Assembly: GCA_963691705.1 (NCBI GenBank) | Contig: OY829542.1 | Coordinates: 58,924,427-58,988,426 of the forward strand | Length of the DNA stretch: 64,000 nucleotides | Direction: 5' to 3' | From: Viola odorata | Taxonomy: Eukaryota; Streptophyta; Magnoliopsida; Malpighiales; Violaceae | Shown here: positions 36,682 to 48,451 of the stretch, piece after piece | Layout: each line of letters opens with the position of its first letter | Numbering within the stretch: the stretch's first letter is position 1 | Notes under the pieces: model-generated | What the model saw: only the letters and a program-made list of their open reading frames with translations | What the model was told of the DNA's origin: nothing | Databases searched by the model: none | Program-made: the position numbers and the translations under genes

Positions 36682-39230
36682 GAGGGAATTGAATCATGAT
36701 ACCAGCCACGCAAGTAGAACTATTTGCTAGCTAACTGCATTATTAAAACATTTGTGAGGAAGTAACAAATTTTGTTTATGCTGAATCTATGTTATAAGAC
36801 TTTGTTGCTGCTAAAAATATGGGGATAATGCAAGGCATGATGATTCATGTTCTCTACTCAGGGAGAACTTGAATTATGACACTGTCAGCTTTTCCAGCTC
36901 ATATGCCTTGCTTAGTTTCACTTATTCTGCTTGAGAGTTATTTGACCCACAACGGTGACAACACGTGGAGAATGCTTCTTTTACAAATTGTTGGATGCTG
37001 GATGTTGGATGTCACTGTTTTATGTGCTGCAGCACTGTATTGCTGATATCAAGTATTCTCCTTAATCATTTAGCAAACATCTTGTGACTAAATTTTGTTG
37101 CTGCAGATTAGAACATCACTACAAGTTTTGGCTCTGCAGCGGTAGGGTCAATCAGTAAGATTTTGCTACTTTCCTGCTTTCAGCTGCTTTCTTCTTTCTG
37201 ATATTTCATAGATTTGACTAAAATATACATTGGAATGTTACATCAGGTAGAAGCTAGAAAACAGAGAACCGCATTTCCTCCTAATTTTGTGCACTCACTT
37301 GATGGTTCACACATGATGATGACTGCTGTCGCTTGCAGGGATGCTGGGCTACGTTTTGCTGGTTTGTTTTTATTCTGCAATTGATGAAACTTAAGCATAA
37401 CAAATAAATTGGTAGTTAGTAGTTACTGATTAACATGTAGAAGCCTTTTTTTTCTTGACGACTCAAGAATTTGAAAAAATGCATTTCGAATTGTGAAACA
37501 TATCAAATGTTGAACTGCTGCTTATATTATCTACCCTATATGGTTGTGTTTACTTATTGTGTACGTTCATTTTTTGTTTTATTGAAAACAAAGTATAAAT
37601 GGAATTAGCTTGTCTGATCTTTGCTGTATGGCGCTTCCTAAAGTTTACAAAATTTGGATGATGCTTTTGGGTTGGATTTTAGTGAAAAACTGCCTTCTTC
37701 GCTTACAATTTGGTAAAAGTTTGAATTGAGAACAATAGAATAGTAAGCTCACTCCTGTTTTTGTGCCTGTTTACATTTAAACAACCCTATATATTTAGCA
37801 ACTGTGATTGTCAGATCCTCATTACTAGTTACATTGTCTGTTGACTGATATATTGGACTAGCTCTGAACAATACATGCTATGGCACTTGTTCAGTCCGAT
37901 AGATAATTTTTGTCCTTAAATTCTAAAAAGTACTGTTGTCCTTTAACTTTTGAAGTTGCTTCATAGTCCATCGGGTCAGTCGTGATATATTGTACTCCCT
38001 CCGTCTCACAAAGGATGACGTTTTAGCTTTTGGTTTTAATGTTTCGGCACGTATCTTAAAATGGCCGGCAGACTCACTATTTGAGACAATTTTGCCCCTA
38101 ATTTTTTCTAGGAAGTACGTTAAGTACGTTCAAAAAATATTCGGATTTTTTTGGGGTCAAATAGTGCCTCATCCGGTTTCCTTGATATGCGTTCCCTACT
38201 GAATATTGGGATGCGAGGAAGTCATCTTTTGTGGGACGGAGGGAGTACTTGAGAAGAAAGAAATATGTTATTTCCCATAGTATCAAATAATGTAATATTT
38301 ATCCTACTATTTATGAGATGTGAAGGAATCAAAATGATTTTCTAGGATGCCATGCTTCACTTTTGCTTGATGTGCTCTACTCATAATGTAAGAGCTGGAC
38401 ATTGTACAAACTACGTTCTTTTATAATTCCCGTCCTCATCGAATTTATTGCTTTTCCAGGTGTTCATGACTCCTTCTGGACACATGCTACTGATGTGGAT
38501 TTGATGAATCGGATACTTAGAGAAAAATTTGTGGAGCTATATAGCATGCCAGTACTTGAGAATGTAAGTTTATAATGACCTTATATTTCTCTTTTCCTAA
38601 TGCTAGGAAAAAAAAGTTGTTGATGAAACTGAAAACCACAGCCTTAACCTGTTTGTTCAATTTAACTATGATGTATCTGTGCATCGCACGTCATCATCCA
38701 ACTGCTTCCCGTGGCAACTGACGTACCTGCGTAAAATTAGTTCTCAAATAATTTTGAGGAGATCAAGTCAATGAAGTTACTTCAACTAGCACCTACTACT
38801 TTTCCTAAAATTTCGTTGGCCTTTCTAATATCTTTGATCATTGACAGTTGCTTGAAAGCTTTGAGACATCCTATCCAGGACTTAAATTCCCGTCTCTGCC
38901 AGAGATAGGCAACTTTGACTTGGAAGAAGTTCTGAAATCTCCATACTTCAACTGATTTTCCAGCAAGCAGAGATTTCTGTACCGAGATAAAGAAAAGAAA
39001 AAGTTTCAAACTTTTTAGCCCAGAAGTGTAATACCCAGGACACGTTTCTGCAGAATCGAGCTGATGAAATAGGAAGCAGAAACCTAAGGTTTGCTTCTCT
39101 AGGACAATGAAGAGGCTGAAACTGCCTTTAGCAAGCGGCAAGCCCAGACTGTCTTGGAAACCATCCTTTACATGGGCATCGATTCTGGAAGCCTGTTTCT
39201 GACTTGGACCTCAAAGGACAAACCACCACC
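36682..39230 (+). pseudogene. partial RPOT3 duplicate (intron 15 to 3' UTR)
   Basis: Collinear with 21823-24115 of RPOT3 in the same orientation, with only scattered differences by eye. It contains copies of exons 16-19 with splice sites kept. The exon 16 copy (about 37107-37154) has TAG in place of GAG. The exon 19 copy has a missense change and a missing Phe codon near the end. An 11-bp insertion follows exon 16, and a 251-bp MITE sits between exons 17 and 18. The active-site HDS codons in exon 18 survive. There is no promoter or N-terminal two-thirds, so it cannot encode a polymerase. The segment is split by copia-2 and resumes at 44124. Confidence 0.96.
37995..38245. mobile_element. Stowaway-like MITE, 251 bp, with empty-site proof
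   Basis: The ends are CTCCCTCCGTC and its imperfect inverse GACGGAGGGAG, with TA on each side (37993-37994, 38246-38247). The parental RPOT3 intron 17 has the uninterrupted site with a single TA at 23134-23135. Insertion therefore followed the duplication. Confidence 0.96.
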
Positions 39231-39445
39231 TGCTAGATTTGAGAATAGAGAAAGAAGAGTCGTTCTCTTGTGTTTGTTCCTTGTGACTGCTGCCACTATA
39301 TATACACCAAACTAGGTTAACGCTAGCTAAGATTAGTTAGGAAACTAAGCTACCAAAACCGTAAACTAACTATACAGCTGTATATATTCCTAAATAAATG
39401 GAACAAGATATTTAGGAATAATATTAATAATATCTAGGCCTAATA
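39231..39445 (-). repeat. copia-2 3' LTR
   Basis: 215 bp, with a TATATATA motif near the middle that is a candidate LTR TATA box. Confidence 0.95.
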
Positions 39446-39452
39446 CTCCCCC

Positions 39453-42400
39453 TCAAGTTGGAGCATGAAGATTTCGAATGCCTAACTTGCGAAGAAGGAC
39501 CAAAAACTGTGATTTGCCAAGAGCCTTTGTAAAGATATCTGCCAATTGATCACCCGTTCGTATGTATGACGTAGCAATAGTACCAGCCTTAAGCTCATCT
39601 CTAACAAAATGACAATCCATCTCAATGTGTTTCGTACGTTCATGGAAGACTGGATTTGCTGCAATATGTAAAACTGCCTGACTATCACAATACAGGCGCA
39701 TAGGTCGATCATGGCGTACACCAAGACAAACTAAAATAGACTTCAACCATTTTAACTCGCACGTAGTCGTAGCCATGGAACGATATTCTGCCTCGGCGGA
39801 AGAGCGTGAAACTGTGGGTTGTTTCTTTGTCTTCCAAGATATCGGAGAAGACCCAAGAAGCACAAAATAACCGGTTAAAGATCGACGTGTAAGAGGACAA
39901 GCAGCCCAATCACTATCACAAAAGCCATATATCTGCAAGTTGCACTGACGATGTAGCAAAATTCCTTGGTCGGGGCACCCTTTAAGATATCGAAGAACGC
40001 GAAGTGCAGCCTCCCAATGGGCGATCATAGGGGAAGACATAAATTGAGCCAATACATGAACCGAATAGGAGAGCTCAGGTCGAGTAATCGTCAAGTAGAC
40101 CAACCGCCCTACAAGCCGCCTGTACTTTTCAGGTTCTGAAAACAACTCCCCCTCAATCTGAGCCAATTGATGATTTTGATCCATTGGCGTAGAGATAGGC
40201 TTGGATCCTAATAAGCCGGCCTCGCTTATGATATCCAAGACATACTTTCTTTGACTAAAAAACAAGCCATCGGGACCTCGAGCCACCTCAATGCCAAGAA
40301 AGTACTTAAGGACCCCAAGATCCTTCATATGAAAACAATCACATAGATAGGCCTTAAATTTGAGCACTGCATCATGGCCTGAACCTGCAATGAGGAGATC
40401 GTCGACATACACAAGAACGTATAATGACACATCCCCTTTGGTATAGCAAAACAAGGAGTAATCTGCAGTGGACTGTTTAAAACCAAACAACTTCAGAGCG
40501 GATGATAATTTGGCAAACCATTGCCGAGGGGCTTGACGAAGACCATACAAAGCCTTTCGGAGACGACAGACCTTACCCGTCGAACCCGAAGGTCCATAGC
40601 CAGGGGGAAGCTTCATATAGACCTCTTCCTCCAAGTCTCCATGAAGAAATGCATTGTGTACGTCCATTTGATGAAGCTCCCAATTCCGAGTGATAGCAAC
40701 GACCAAAAATATACGGACAGTCACCATTTTGGCGACTGGTGCAAACGTTTCATGAAAGTCAATACCAGGCAATTGTATATTACCAAAGACAACAAGACGC
40801 CCCTTCAGTCGTTCCAGAGACCCGTCCTGCATGAGCTTAGCCTTGTAGACCCACATACTACCAAGAGCAACCTTTCCTGGAGGTAAAGATTCCAATGTCC
40901 ACGTGCCTTGTCGTTCGAGAGCGTCAAGCTCAGCTCTCATGGCATTACGCCATCCTGGGTGCTTGACTGCTTCAGAGTAGGATTTTGGTTCAACCCAAGT
41001 TGTCACCGCTGCCAAAAAATGCCTATGTTGCACAGAAAATTTATCACAGTTAACAAAATAAGCTATTGGAAAAGGCGTACCTGAGGACCGCTTTGGAGGA
41101 GATGAACTAGTGACAGTGACAGGAGCAATGGTTTGGATTGTGTTGGTGATGTAGCCTTTTAATCGAGTGGACGGAATCCGTATACGATGTCCTTTACCAA
41201 GGGGTTCTTCCACAATAGGTGGTGAAGTGATAAGTGGCTGCTGCAATGGGACTGGTTGTGGAGACTGCTGGTCAAGGGGACACCCAGGCGGTGGAGACTG
41301 CTGGTCAAGGGGAGTAGTAAGATGGTCGGCCGCTCCAACCTCATGGCCCTCACTCCTCCCCCGAACTCCACTATCTCCAGAATTCTCATCAACAACAATT
41401 TGCGGTTGGCGATGAAAGAACTCATTTATACCAACTCCATTAATTTTCACAGGTGCATCCATGTCGTTGAAAGGAAAGTTATTTTCCAAAAAAATAACAT
41501 CACGAGAGACAAAATAGACCTTCCTCTCCAAGTCATAAAGCCGCCAACCCTTTTGCCCAAATGGATATCCGACAAATATACATTTCCGAGAGCGAGGACC
41601 AAACTTATCCTGCACTCTAGGACGATAATTAGCATAACACAAGCTACCAAAAGTGCGTATAAGAGAGTAATTCGGAGATTTGCCAAACAAAACGTCGTAC
41701 GGAGATTTTCCATATAATACACGAGAAGGAGTTCTATTGATCACATAAGCAGCCGTCAAGACACAGTCACCCCAAAAACTCAAAGGGAGGTTAGCTTGAA
41801 AACGTAAAGCCCGAGCCACATTAAGTAAATGTTGATGCTTACGTTCTACCCTACCATTTTGTTGAGGTGTATCAACACATGACGTTTGATGTAACATTCC
41901 CTTTTCAGCATAAAACGTCGTAAACAAGTAAATTCATGCCCATTGTCACTTCTTAAAATTTTAACCTGTTTATTGAATCGAGTTTGCACCATAGAACAAA
42001 AATCTTTGATAATCTATCCAACCTCACTCTTAGCACTCATTAAATACACCCAAACGGCCCGCGAGAAATCATCAACAATGGTGAGAAAGTAATAAGCACC
42101 GCAACTAGAAGCAACTTTGTAAGCACCCCAAATATCACAATGAATCATCTCAAACAAATCAACTGTTTTACTTCCACTAATCGGAAAAACACTTCTAGTT
42201 TGATGAGCGATCAAACAAATACCACAAGGTTCCTTAGAGTCAAAAACATCATTGCTCTCACAATAAGCTTTATTGCAAGACATAAAAGGCAAAAGAGTCA
42301 CCACTTTTCGGGAAGGATGACCAAGCCGACGATGCCACAATTCGTGCTGTCCAACCACAGTAGTTTGATTAGCTTGAATCCGCTTTGTGGACTTAAACCA

Positions 42401-43852
42401 ATATACTCCGTCACATTGTTCACCTGCTCCAATCAGGGTCCTCGAATTGCGGTCCTGTATGATACATAGCTTATCAGTTACTGTGAGAAAACAATTCAAG
42501 GTAGCCAGTAATTGTGAAACAGAAATGAGATTAACATTCAAATCAGGAACATATAACACATCCGTCAAAATCAAACCATCACTCAAGACAATTTTGCCTT
42601 CCTTAATTGCCGTCGTTTGGTTGCCATTTGGTAACCCACCTGGAGATGGAGAAATATCATACAAACTTTCGAATAAAGAAAGATTCCCGGTCATATGGTT
42701 CGAGCAACCAGTGTCAATAATCCATTGAGTGGCCTTATACTTACCATCATATGTAGGAGTAACATCATTGGGTTGAGAGGTTTTTAGCATACCCAACAAA
42801 TGATGCCACTGCGCATCCGACAGTTGCACCCCATTGCGATCGGGTGCGTGTATATATTGGCCTGAGGTGCTACCAGAGGATTGACCAACAGCATTGACCA
42901 CATTCCCACGGCCACGACCGTTGCCCCTGCCACCACGGGTGTACTTGCCGCCACCCCTAGCTGCTGCCCTATTTTCAGAATACCACCAGTCAGGAAAACC
43001 CAGGAGCTGGAAGCAGTTGTCTTTGGCGTGCCCGACTTTGTTACAATGAGAGCATGTGCCGGTGAAGCGAGACTTGTTACCCTCCTTGGCAGACGCTGCG
43101 CCCCGCCCACGAGCAATGCCTTGCACCGCGAAACCCACGGCCTCAGCTTTCTTGTCACCTTGACGAACAATGGAATGATGTCGTTCCTCAGTCAATGCCT
43201 TGGAAAAGACCGTGTTCAATGGCGGAAGGGGTTCTTGCATGAGAATCTGAGAACGGACCGTACCATGTATGGCTGAGTCAAGGCCAATTAAAAATTGGTG
43301 AACCTTCTGATCTTCCCTTTCCTTCACCAATGCACCCTTCACACCACACTTGCAGCTGCAGGTACACGCAGGGGCTGAATAGCCAGCTAATTCATCCCAA
43401 ATCATTCGGATTTTGCCAAAATAGTCGACCACCGAGTCACCACCTTGTTCAAGACGAGTCAATTGACTCGTTAATTCATGTATTCGAGGTCCGTTTCCAA
43501 CCGAGAAACGCTGTCGAATATCTTCCCACATATCCCTAACATCATCAGTAATAGGGACAGTAGAACGGATGGATGCATCGAGGGTGTTATGTAACCATGC
43601 CCCGAGCATAGAATTCACCTGCACCCATGCAGAATACATCGTCGATTCGGTCGACTTGGGTGGCTGAATTGAGCCATCAATAAACCCAAGTTTGTTGTTC
43701 GCTTTGAGAGCATTGCGGACCGATCGAGCCCATTCATTGTAATTATTCCCACGGAGCACCACCGGGGAGATAATTCGATCTGTGTTCGCGGAAGGGTGTA
43801 AATAATATGGAGACGAAGAATCCACACCCTTGTTAGTTTCAGTGTCGCCCAT
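39453..43852 (-). pseudogene. copia-2 gag-pol with a stop and a frameshift
   Basis: The ATG at 43852 opens gag, followed by the CCHC knuckle CSHCNKVGHAKDNCF (about 43060), protease IDTGCSNHMTG (about 42700) and integrase with HRRLGHPS and DDFSRAVW. A TAG at 42016-42014 interrupts integrase. About 90 bp later, near 41920-41926, a one-base loss shifts frame. From there a single frame covers the rest of integrase (PQQNGRVERKHQ), reverse transcriptase (YVDDLLIAG, about 40405) and RNase H to the stop at 39453. Both lesions lie in integrase, so the element cannot make its own full polyprotein. The rest is undamaged, consistent with very recent arrival. Confidence 0.95.
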
Positions 43853-43908
43853 TGCAATGGAGAATACCACAAAGAGAAAAAAATATTATCAAACCTGCTC
43901 CGCTACCA

Positions 43909-44123
43909 TGCTAGATTTGAGAATAGAGAAAGAAGAGTCGTTCTCTTGTGTTTGTTCCTTGTGACTGCTGCCACTATATATACACCAAACTAGGTTAACG
44001 CTAGCTAAGATTAGTTAGGAAACTAAGCTACCAAAACCGTAAACTAACTATACAGCTGTATATATTCCTAAATAAATGGAACAAGATATTTAGGAATAAT
44101 ATTAATAATATCTAGGCCTAATA
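43909..44123 (-). repeat. copia-2 5' LTR
   Basis: 215 bp, no difference from the other copy by eye. The primer-binding site abuts it. Confidence 0.95.
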
Positions 44124-44440
44124 CCACCCGGCTCGTCAAATTGATTGAAGGGAAGACTCTACTTTGCTGGACAGAAGTGTCTGTGGCATTTCCTATACAC
44201 TGTGGTTGTTCTGTGTAAGCGCATGCTCATGGATCGAGTGTTCTAGAGACAAGGTACATTAACCAGACACTAAAAGCTTTTGCAGCAGTTATTTTTGTTG
44301 GTGTTGCAGAAGCTGGTCACCAGAAAACGAACCGGCGGCATTGAAATTTTGTGGTCAGGTGATCACTTCATTATTGTCAGGGTTTTACTTTTAGTAATGA
44401 CTGTAAGTATGTTCTTTGTATCTGTTATATAGATTGTAGA
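44124..44440 (+). pseudogene. RPOT3 duplicate, 3' flank continued
   Basis: Continues the duplicate beyond copia-2. It matches parental 24111-24437 with a few changes. After 44440 the two copies diverge completely. Confidence 0.9.
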
Positions 44441-44711
44441 CAGAGTTAGGAACCTATATTATGTAGCAACTTTTTGTTAAGTGAATGAAGGGAAATTTAT
44501 GCAATACTGTTTTCATATGCCTTTCATCTTCATCAGTTTCGACTTTCAAGAAAACAAGTTACCTGCACCTTGTCTTAGCTTTTGGAAATTTGTTTGGTTA
44601 TTATATATGATACGCCATTTTTTTTTTTTTAAAATGTTTATAAAGTAGTTTAGAAGAGGTTTTTTGTTTTTTTCTCTTTTGAGTTGTAGGTTAAAAACAA
44701 TAATTTAAGGG

Positions 44712-44784
<73 letters not shown>

Positions 44785-45314
44785 AGTCATATTTTTATTT
44801 ATCCAAATATAAAAATATTTGACTCAAAATTTAGTTGGAAGGTAAGAATGATTTAAAATTTAAGTTAATTTTCTAATATTAATGGCAATTAATTAACGTT
44901 TATAATTGCAGTATTTTTGTGTAAAAATATAACACTTTTATTAAAGTTTTGTGAAATGCATTTACAAGAATGTACATTGATGAAAAGCATAAAGCTGTTT
45001 GGTTTGCTCTATTTAGGAAATCTTAATTAGGATATTTTTATTTCTCAGTGGGAAAGAAATTCTGTAAAAGAGTACATATATTGTAACTAATTCAAAATCA
45101 CTAAACAAATTACACTTTCTTACAACAACAAAGGAAACACAGAAGATGTTTATTGCCAATAATTAGATTCCCATGCATGGGTCTGAAAAGGAATGAAACA
45201 AAATTGATCTGGTGCCCAACATTGCAAAATTGAATTTCTCCTCAAGAAGAGATCAAAATTGAATTAATTAAGCAGATAATTAGGTAATTATTAAGATTGA
45301 ATTAGAAAAAAATG
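44441..45314. other. intergenic with AT microsatellite
   Basis: AT-rich DNA downstream of the duplicate. Apart from the (AT)n tract, no gene or transposon end was recognised. The first part may preserve the ancestral 3' flank of RPOT3. Confidence 0.5.
44714..44778. repeat. (AT)n microsatellite, about 32 units
   Basis: Uninterrupted AT dinucleotides. Confidence 0.95.
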
Positions 45315-45884
45315 TCATGGGACAGGAGTATCTTCTCCGTTGGCGGATTTAGATTGAAAAAACGCTTTAACCAGTTGCAATGTGATGCTGGTTCCTCGAA
45401 TAGCTTCTTGTATCTTGTCCCTGACGCTACTGTCCATCCCCGAACTCACGTCATGGCAAGCTTTCTCAGCGCTTACAGCATCTTCAAGCCAACCTTGCAC
45501 GCTCGTTATACGAGACTCTGCCCTTACACCATTCTGGATTGCCTCGCAGTTGTCGGCAGACCACCCGAGTTTCTCGACAACATCACTGAACTTGGTCATG
45601 CAGATTTGTTTCATATTCGGATCTTGACTCACCTTGCTCAAGGAATTAACAATAGATTGAGCTCTATCTTCGCTCACTGCCAACGATGTCAAGGCGAGGA
45701 GGCCGCTGTCTTTGTTGATGGCACTAGCATACTGTTTCAGGTCTTGGATGCATAGATCAGCATCAGAACCTGCGAGCTGCTGGCAAATGCTTACGATGAA
45801 ATCGGAAGGACTCGCTGGAGGGTCAATAGTGCTAGTACTACTGCTGCTTTTGCCTTGTGACGGAGATGGAACATGATCATTATT
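45315..45884 (-). pseudogene. second PMEI domain of a split two-domain gene
   Basis: From the insertion edge at 45884 the frame reads a Ser-rich linker (DHVPSPSQGKSSSS). A PMEI/invertase-inhibitor domain follows, with the expected cysteines (SICQQL, DLCIQDL, QICMTKF, NCEAIQN, KACHDV), ending at 45315. The helix pattern and Cys spacing resemble the first domain at 47685-48451. The segment has no start codon of its own in good context. Removing the inserted element and one TTATT copy fuses it in frame to the upstream part, so it was the C-terminal half of one gene. Confidence 0.88.
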
Positions 45885-46668
45885 TGTTAGAAAATTAAAA
45901 AATACCCAAAAAAGGATTCAACAGGAACACATGAACTAAAAGATGAGAAAATATTATAATATAGATGAAGATGAGTATTTTACAGACATAAACTTTCTTC
46001 TTTCTTCTGAAAAATTTCTTGTTCTACAGTCTGATTTGTAGAACCTCACACAGACAACTTTCTTTTCTTTTCTTCATTTGATTTCTCTTGATTTCGTTCT
46101 ACACCAAGGTAGAACCACACATGATTTTCTTTCTTCAATTGATGAGAGTGGTGGGCCACCCGGGCACACACTTTTCTACTCTCATCCACACAATTTCTTG
46201 ATTTTCTTTTGGGAGGGAACGTCTGTGGTTTCAACTAGATTTTCTGCAACATGGTGGATGCATATTTATAGGCATACCACCGACCTATTTTTTCTACGCA
46301 CTTCTATTTATTACACGTGTACAATATTCTAGATTTCTACAGCTGTGCATACCATTTAATGACAAGTGTCAAAATACAATTATTAATTCTTGATGCCGCT
46401 GACGCTGCCGTTTGCTTCCGCTTGATGATGCTAACGCCAAGGTTGGTGATGATTTCAACATGACGCTGAGTTTGATGTCTTGATAACGCTGAACTTGATG
46501 ACGTGACTTCTTGATAACGCTGAGGTTGCCGCTTGATGATAACGCTGCTTGCTGTTAACGCCAAGTTGCCGCCACTTTGTTAACATGCCTTTGACGCCAA
46601 GGTTGGAGATTCCAACATGATGACGCTGCTGCTTGATTGTTAACGCCAAGGTGGTGTTGATTTCAACA
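45885..46668 (-). repeat. 3' LTR of TRIM-like element
   Basis: 784 bp. Its U3 side (46420-46660) carries about seven AACGC(C/T) words. Confidence 0.93.
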
Positions 46669-46895
46669 CTCCCCCTCAACACCAACTTGATTAATTTTTC
46701 CTTTTTGCCACACGAACAGGATCAACTCTTTTCTTTCTCAATTGCAACTTCATCTGCTGCTTTTTTCTTCTTCTTCTTTTTTTTCTTTTTTCTCTGCGAC
46801 TTTTGCATCTGTGGCCGGCGTCGCTGCTGTTGTTTTTTCTGGTGTGCTTGCTGATGTTTTTCCACAGATCCCTTAAGACAAAAGCTCCGCTACCA

Positions 46896-47684
46896 TGTTA
46901 GAAAATTAAAAAAAAAGCTAAAAAAGATTTCAGCACTGGAACACATGAACAGAAGGATGAGAAAATATTATAATATAGATGAAGATGAGTATTTTACAGA
47001 CACAAACTTTCTTCTTTCTTCTGGAAAATTTCTTGTTCTACAGTCTGATTTGTAGAACCGCACACAGACAACTTTCTTTTCTTTTCTTCATTTGATTTCT
47101 CTTGATTTCGTTCTACACCAAGGTAGAACCACACATGATTTTCTTTCTTCAATTGATGAGAGTGGTGGGCCACCCGGGCGCACACTTTTCTACTCTCATC
47201 CACACACAATTTCTTGATTTTCTTTTGGGAGGGAACGTCTGTGGTTTCAACCAGATTTTCTGCAACATGGTGGATGCATATTTATAGGCATGCCACCGAC
47301 CTACTTTTTTTACGCATTTCTATTTATTACACGTGTACAATATTCTGGATTTCTACAGCTGTGCATACCATTTAATGACAAGTGTCAAAATACAATTATT
47401 AATTCTTGATGCCGCTGACGCTGCCGTTTGCTTCCGCTTGATGATGCTAACGCCAAGGTTGGTGATGATTTCAACATGACGCTGAGTTTGATGTCTTGAT
47501 AACGCTGAACTTGATGACGTGACTTCTTGATAACGCTGAGGTTGCCGCTTGATGATAACGCTGCTTGCTGTTAACGCCAAGTTGCCGCCACTTTGTTAAC
47601 ATGCCTTTGACGCCAAGGTTGGAGATTCCAACATGATGACGCTGCTGCTTGATTGTTAACGCCAAGGTGGTGTTGATTTCAACA
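46896..47684 (-). repeat. 5' LTR of TRIM-like element
   Basis: 789 bp with the same AACGC(C/T)-word cluster at 47430-47675. Confidence 0.93.
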
Positions 47685-48451
47685 TTATTGCTTCTGTGTA
47701 TGGACACAGATGGAGCATGATCATTGCCTTTCGGTTTAGGTTTGGCCTGAACATCATCCTTGCCTTTTGGTTTGGGTTTGGATGGAACATCCTCATCGCC
47801 TTTGCCTTTGGGCAGAGATGGAGCATCATCATCTTCGCCTTCGCCTTCGCCTTTAGAGTAGGATTTTTTCTTAAACTGAAAGAAGGCATTAACCAACCCC
47901 AATGTGTTCTGAATGCCATCAACAGCATCAGTAAGCTTCTTCTCCAAACCACCCGAATCTCCATCGAGGGACTGAAGGCAAGATTTCTGAGCTTTTATCG
48001 CATCCTGAAGCAAAAGCAAACCCTTCACCGATTTCATATCGATCTCACCAACCTTACCTTCTTCCACATTCTTCACTTTATCCTTCACCTGCCCAAGCAG
48101 TTGCACAGATTGACCTAACTTCTTGGTGCAGAAATCTCCAACTGTTTTCCTATCACGATTCTTCTTATCATTCGCAAATTTCTTCACATCGGAAAAAATC
48201 AGTTTAGCCTTCTTTTCGCTCACTCCCACTGCTTTCAACGCTAAGCGCTTCTCACTGTTCTTAATATCGCCAGCATAACGCGACAGGTCCTTGATACACA
48301 AATCAGAATTCGAAGCTGCGTTCTGATTGCATTGCGTCTTGACGAATTCTTGCGGGCTAGAACCATCACCAGATACCGCCCTGCAATTAAAGCAGAGACC
48401 GTAAAAGAGGACAAGTACTAAGGAAAACACAACTACTCTTGCCAAACCCAT
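47685..48451 (-). pseudogene. first PMEI domain and linker of a split gene
   Basis: The ATG at 48451-48449 starts a signal peptide (MGLARVVVFSLVLVLFYG). A PMEI-like four-helix domain follows (about residues 30-190), with Cys in KTQCNQ, DLCIKDL, DFCTKKL and KSCLQSL. An acidic linker then carries repeated KPKPKG units. The frame enters the retroelement LTR at 47684 and would end about 70 codons later with unrelated residues. It is a secreted cell-wall or invertase inhibitor-like protein. The inhibitor target cannot be told from sequence. A truncated single-domain protein could still be made, so this half may remain functional. Confidence 0.88.

Larger units (their letters stand above)
39231..44123 (-). 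mobile_element. copia-2: full-length Ty1/copia element, 4893 bp
   Basis: The 215-bp LTRs (39231-39445, 43909-44123) look identical. In the sense orientation they begin TATTAGGCC and end CTAGCA, so the usual TG start is TA in both. The target duplication is CCACC (39226-39230, 44124-44128). The primer site TGGTAGCGGAGC is at 43908-43897, and a GGGGGAG polypurine tract lies beside 39446. It is inserted in the 3'-UTR part of the RPOT3 duplicate. The parental site at about 24115 is empty. Confidence 0.97.
45885..47684 (-). mobile_element. small non-autonomous LTR element (TRIM-like), 1800 bp
   Basis: The LTRs are 45885-46668 (784 bp) and 46896-47684 (789 bp), in sense orientation beginning TGTTGAAATC and ending TCTAACA. 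The target duplication is TTATT (45880-45884, 47685-47689). The interior is only 227 bp: primer site TGGTAGCGGAGC (46895-46884), a purine-rich stretch with a possible 28-codon Lys-rich ORF, and a GAGGGGGAG polypurine tract. There is no gag or pol. The LTRs differ by several substitutions and small indels, so it is older than copia-1 and copia-2. It disrupts the two-domain PMEI-like gene in the same orientation. Confidence 0.94.

Noticed and set aside
45312..45755. 147-residue plus-strand frame opposite the second PMEI domain
   Set aside because: Antisense shadow of the PMEI coding sequence. The Cys pattern and the in-frame join are on the minus strand.
46046..46234. 62-residue frame repeated in both LTRs of the TRIM-like element (also at 46994-47209)
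   Set aside because: It lies inside LTR sequence and is repeated only because the LTR is. No domain and no upstream promoter logic.
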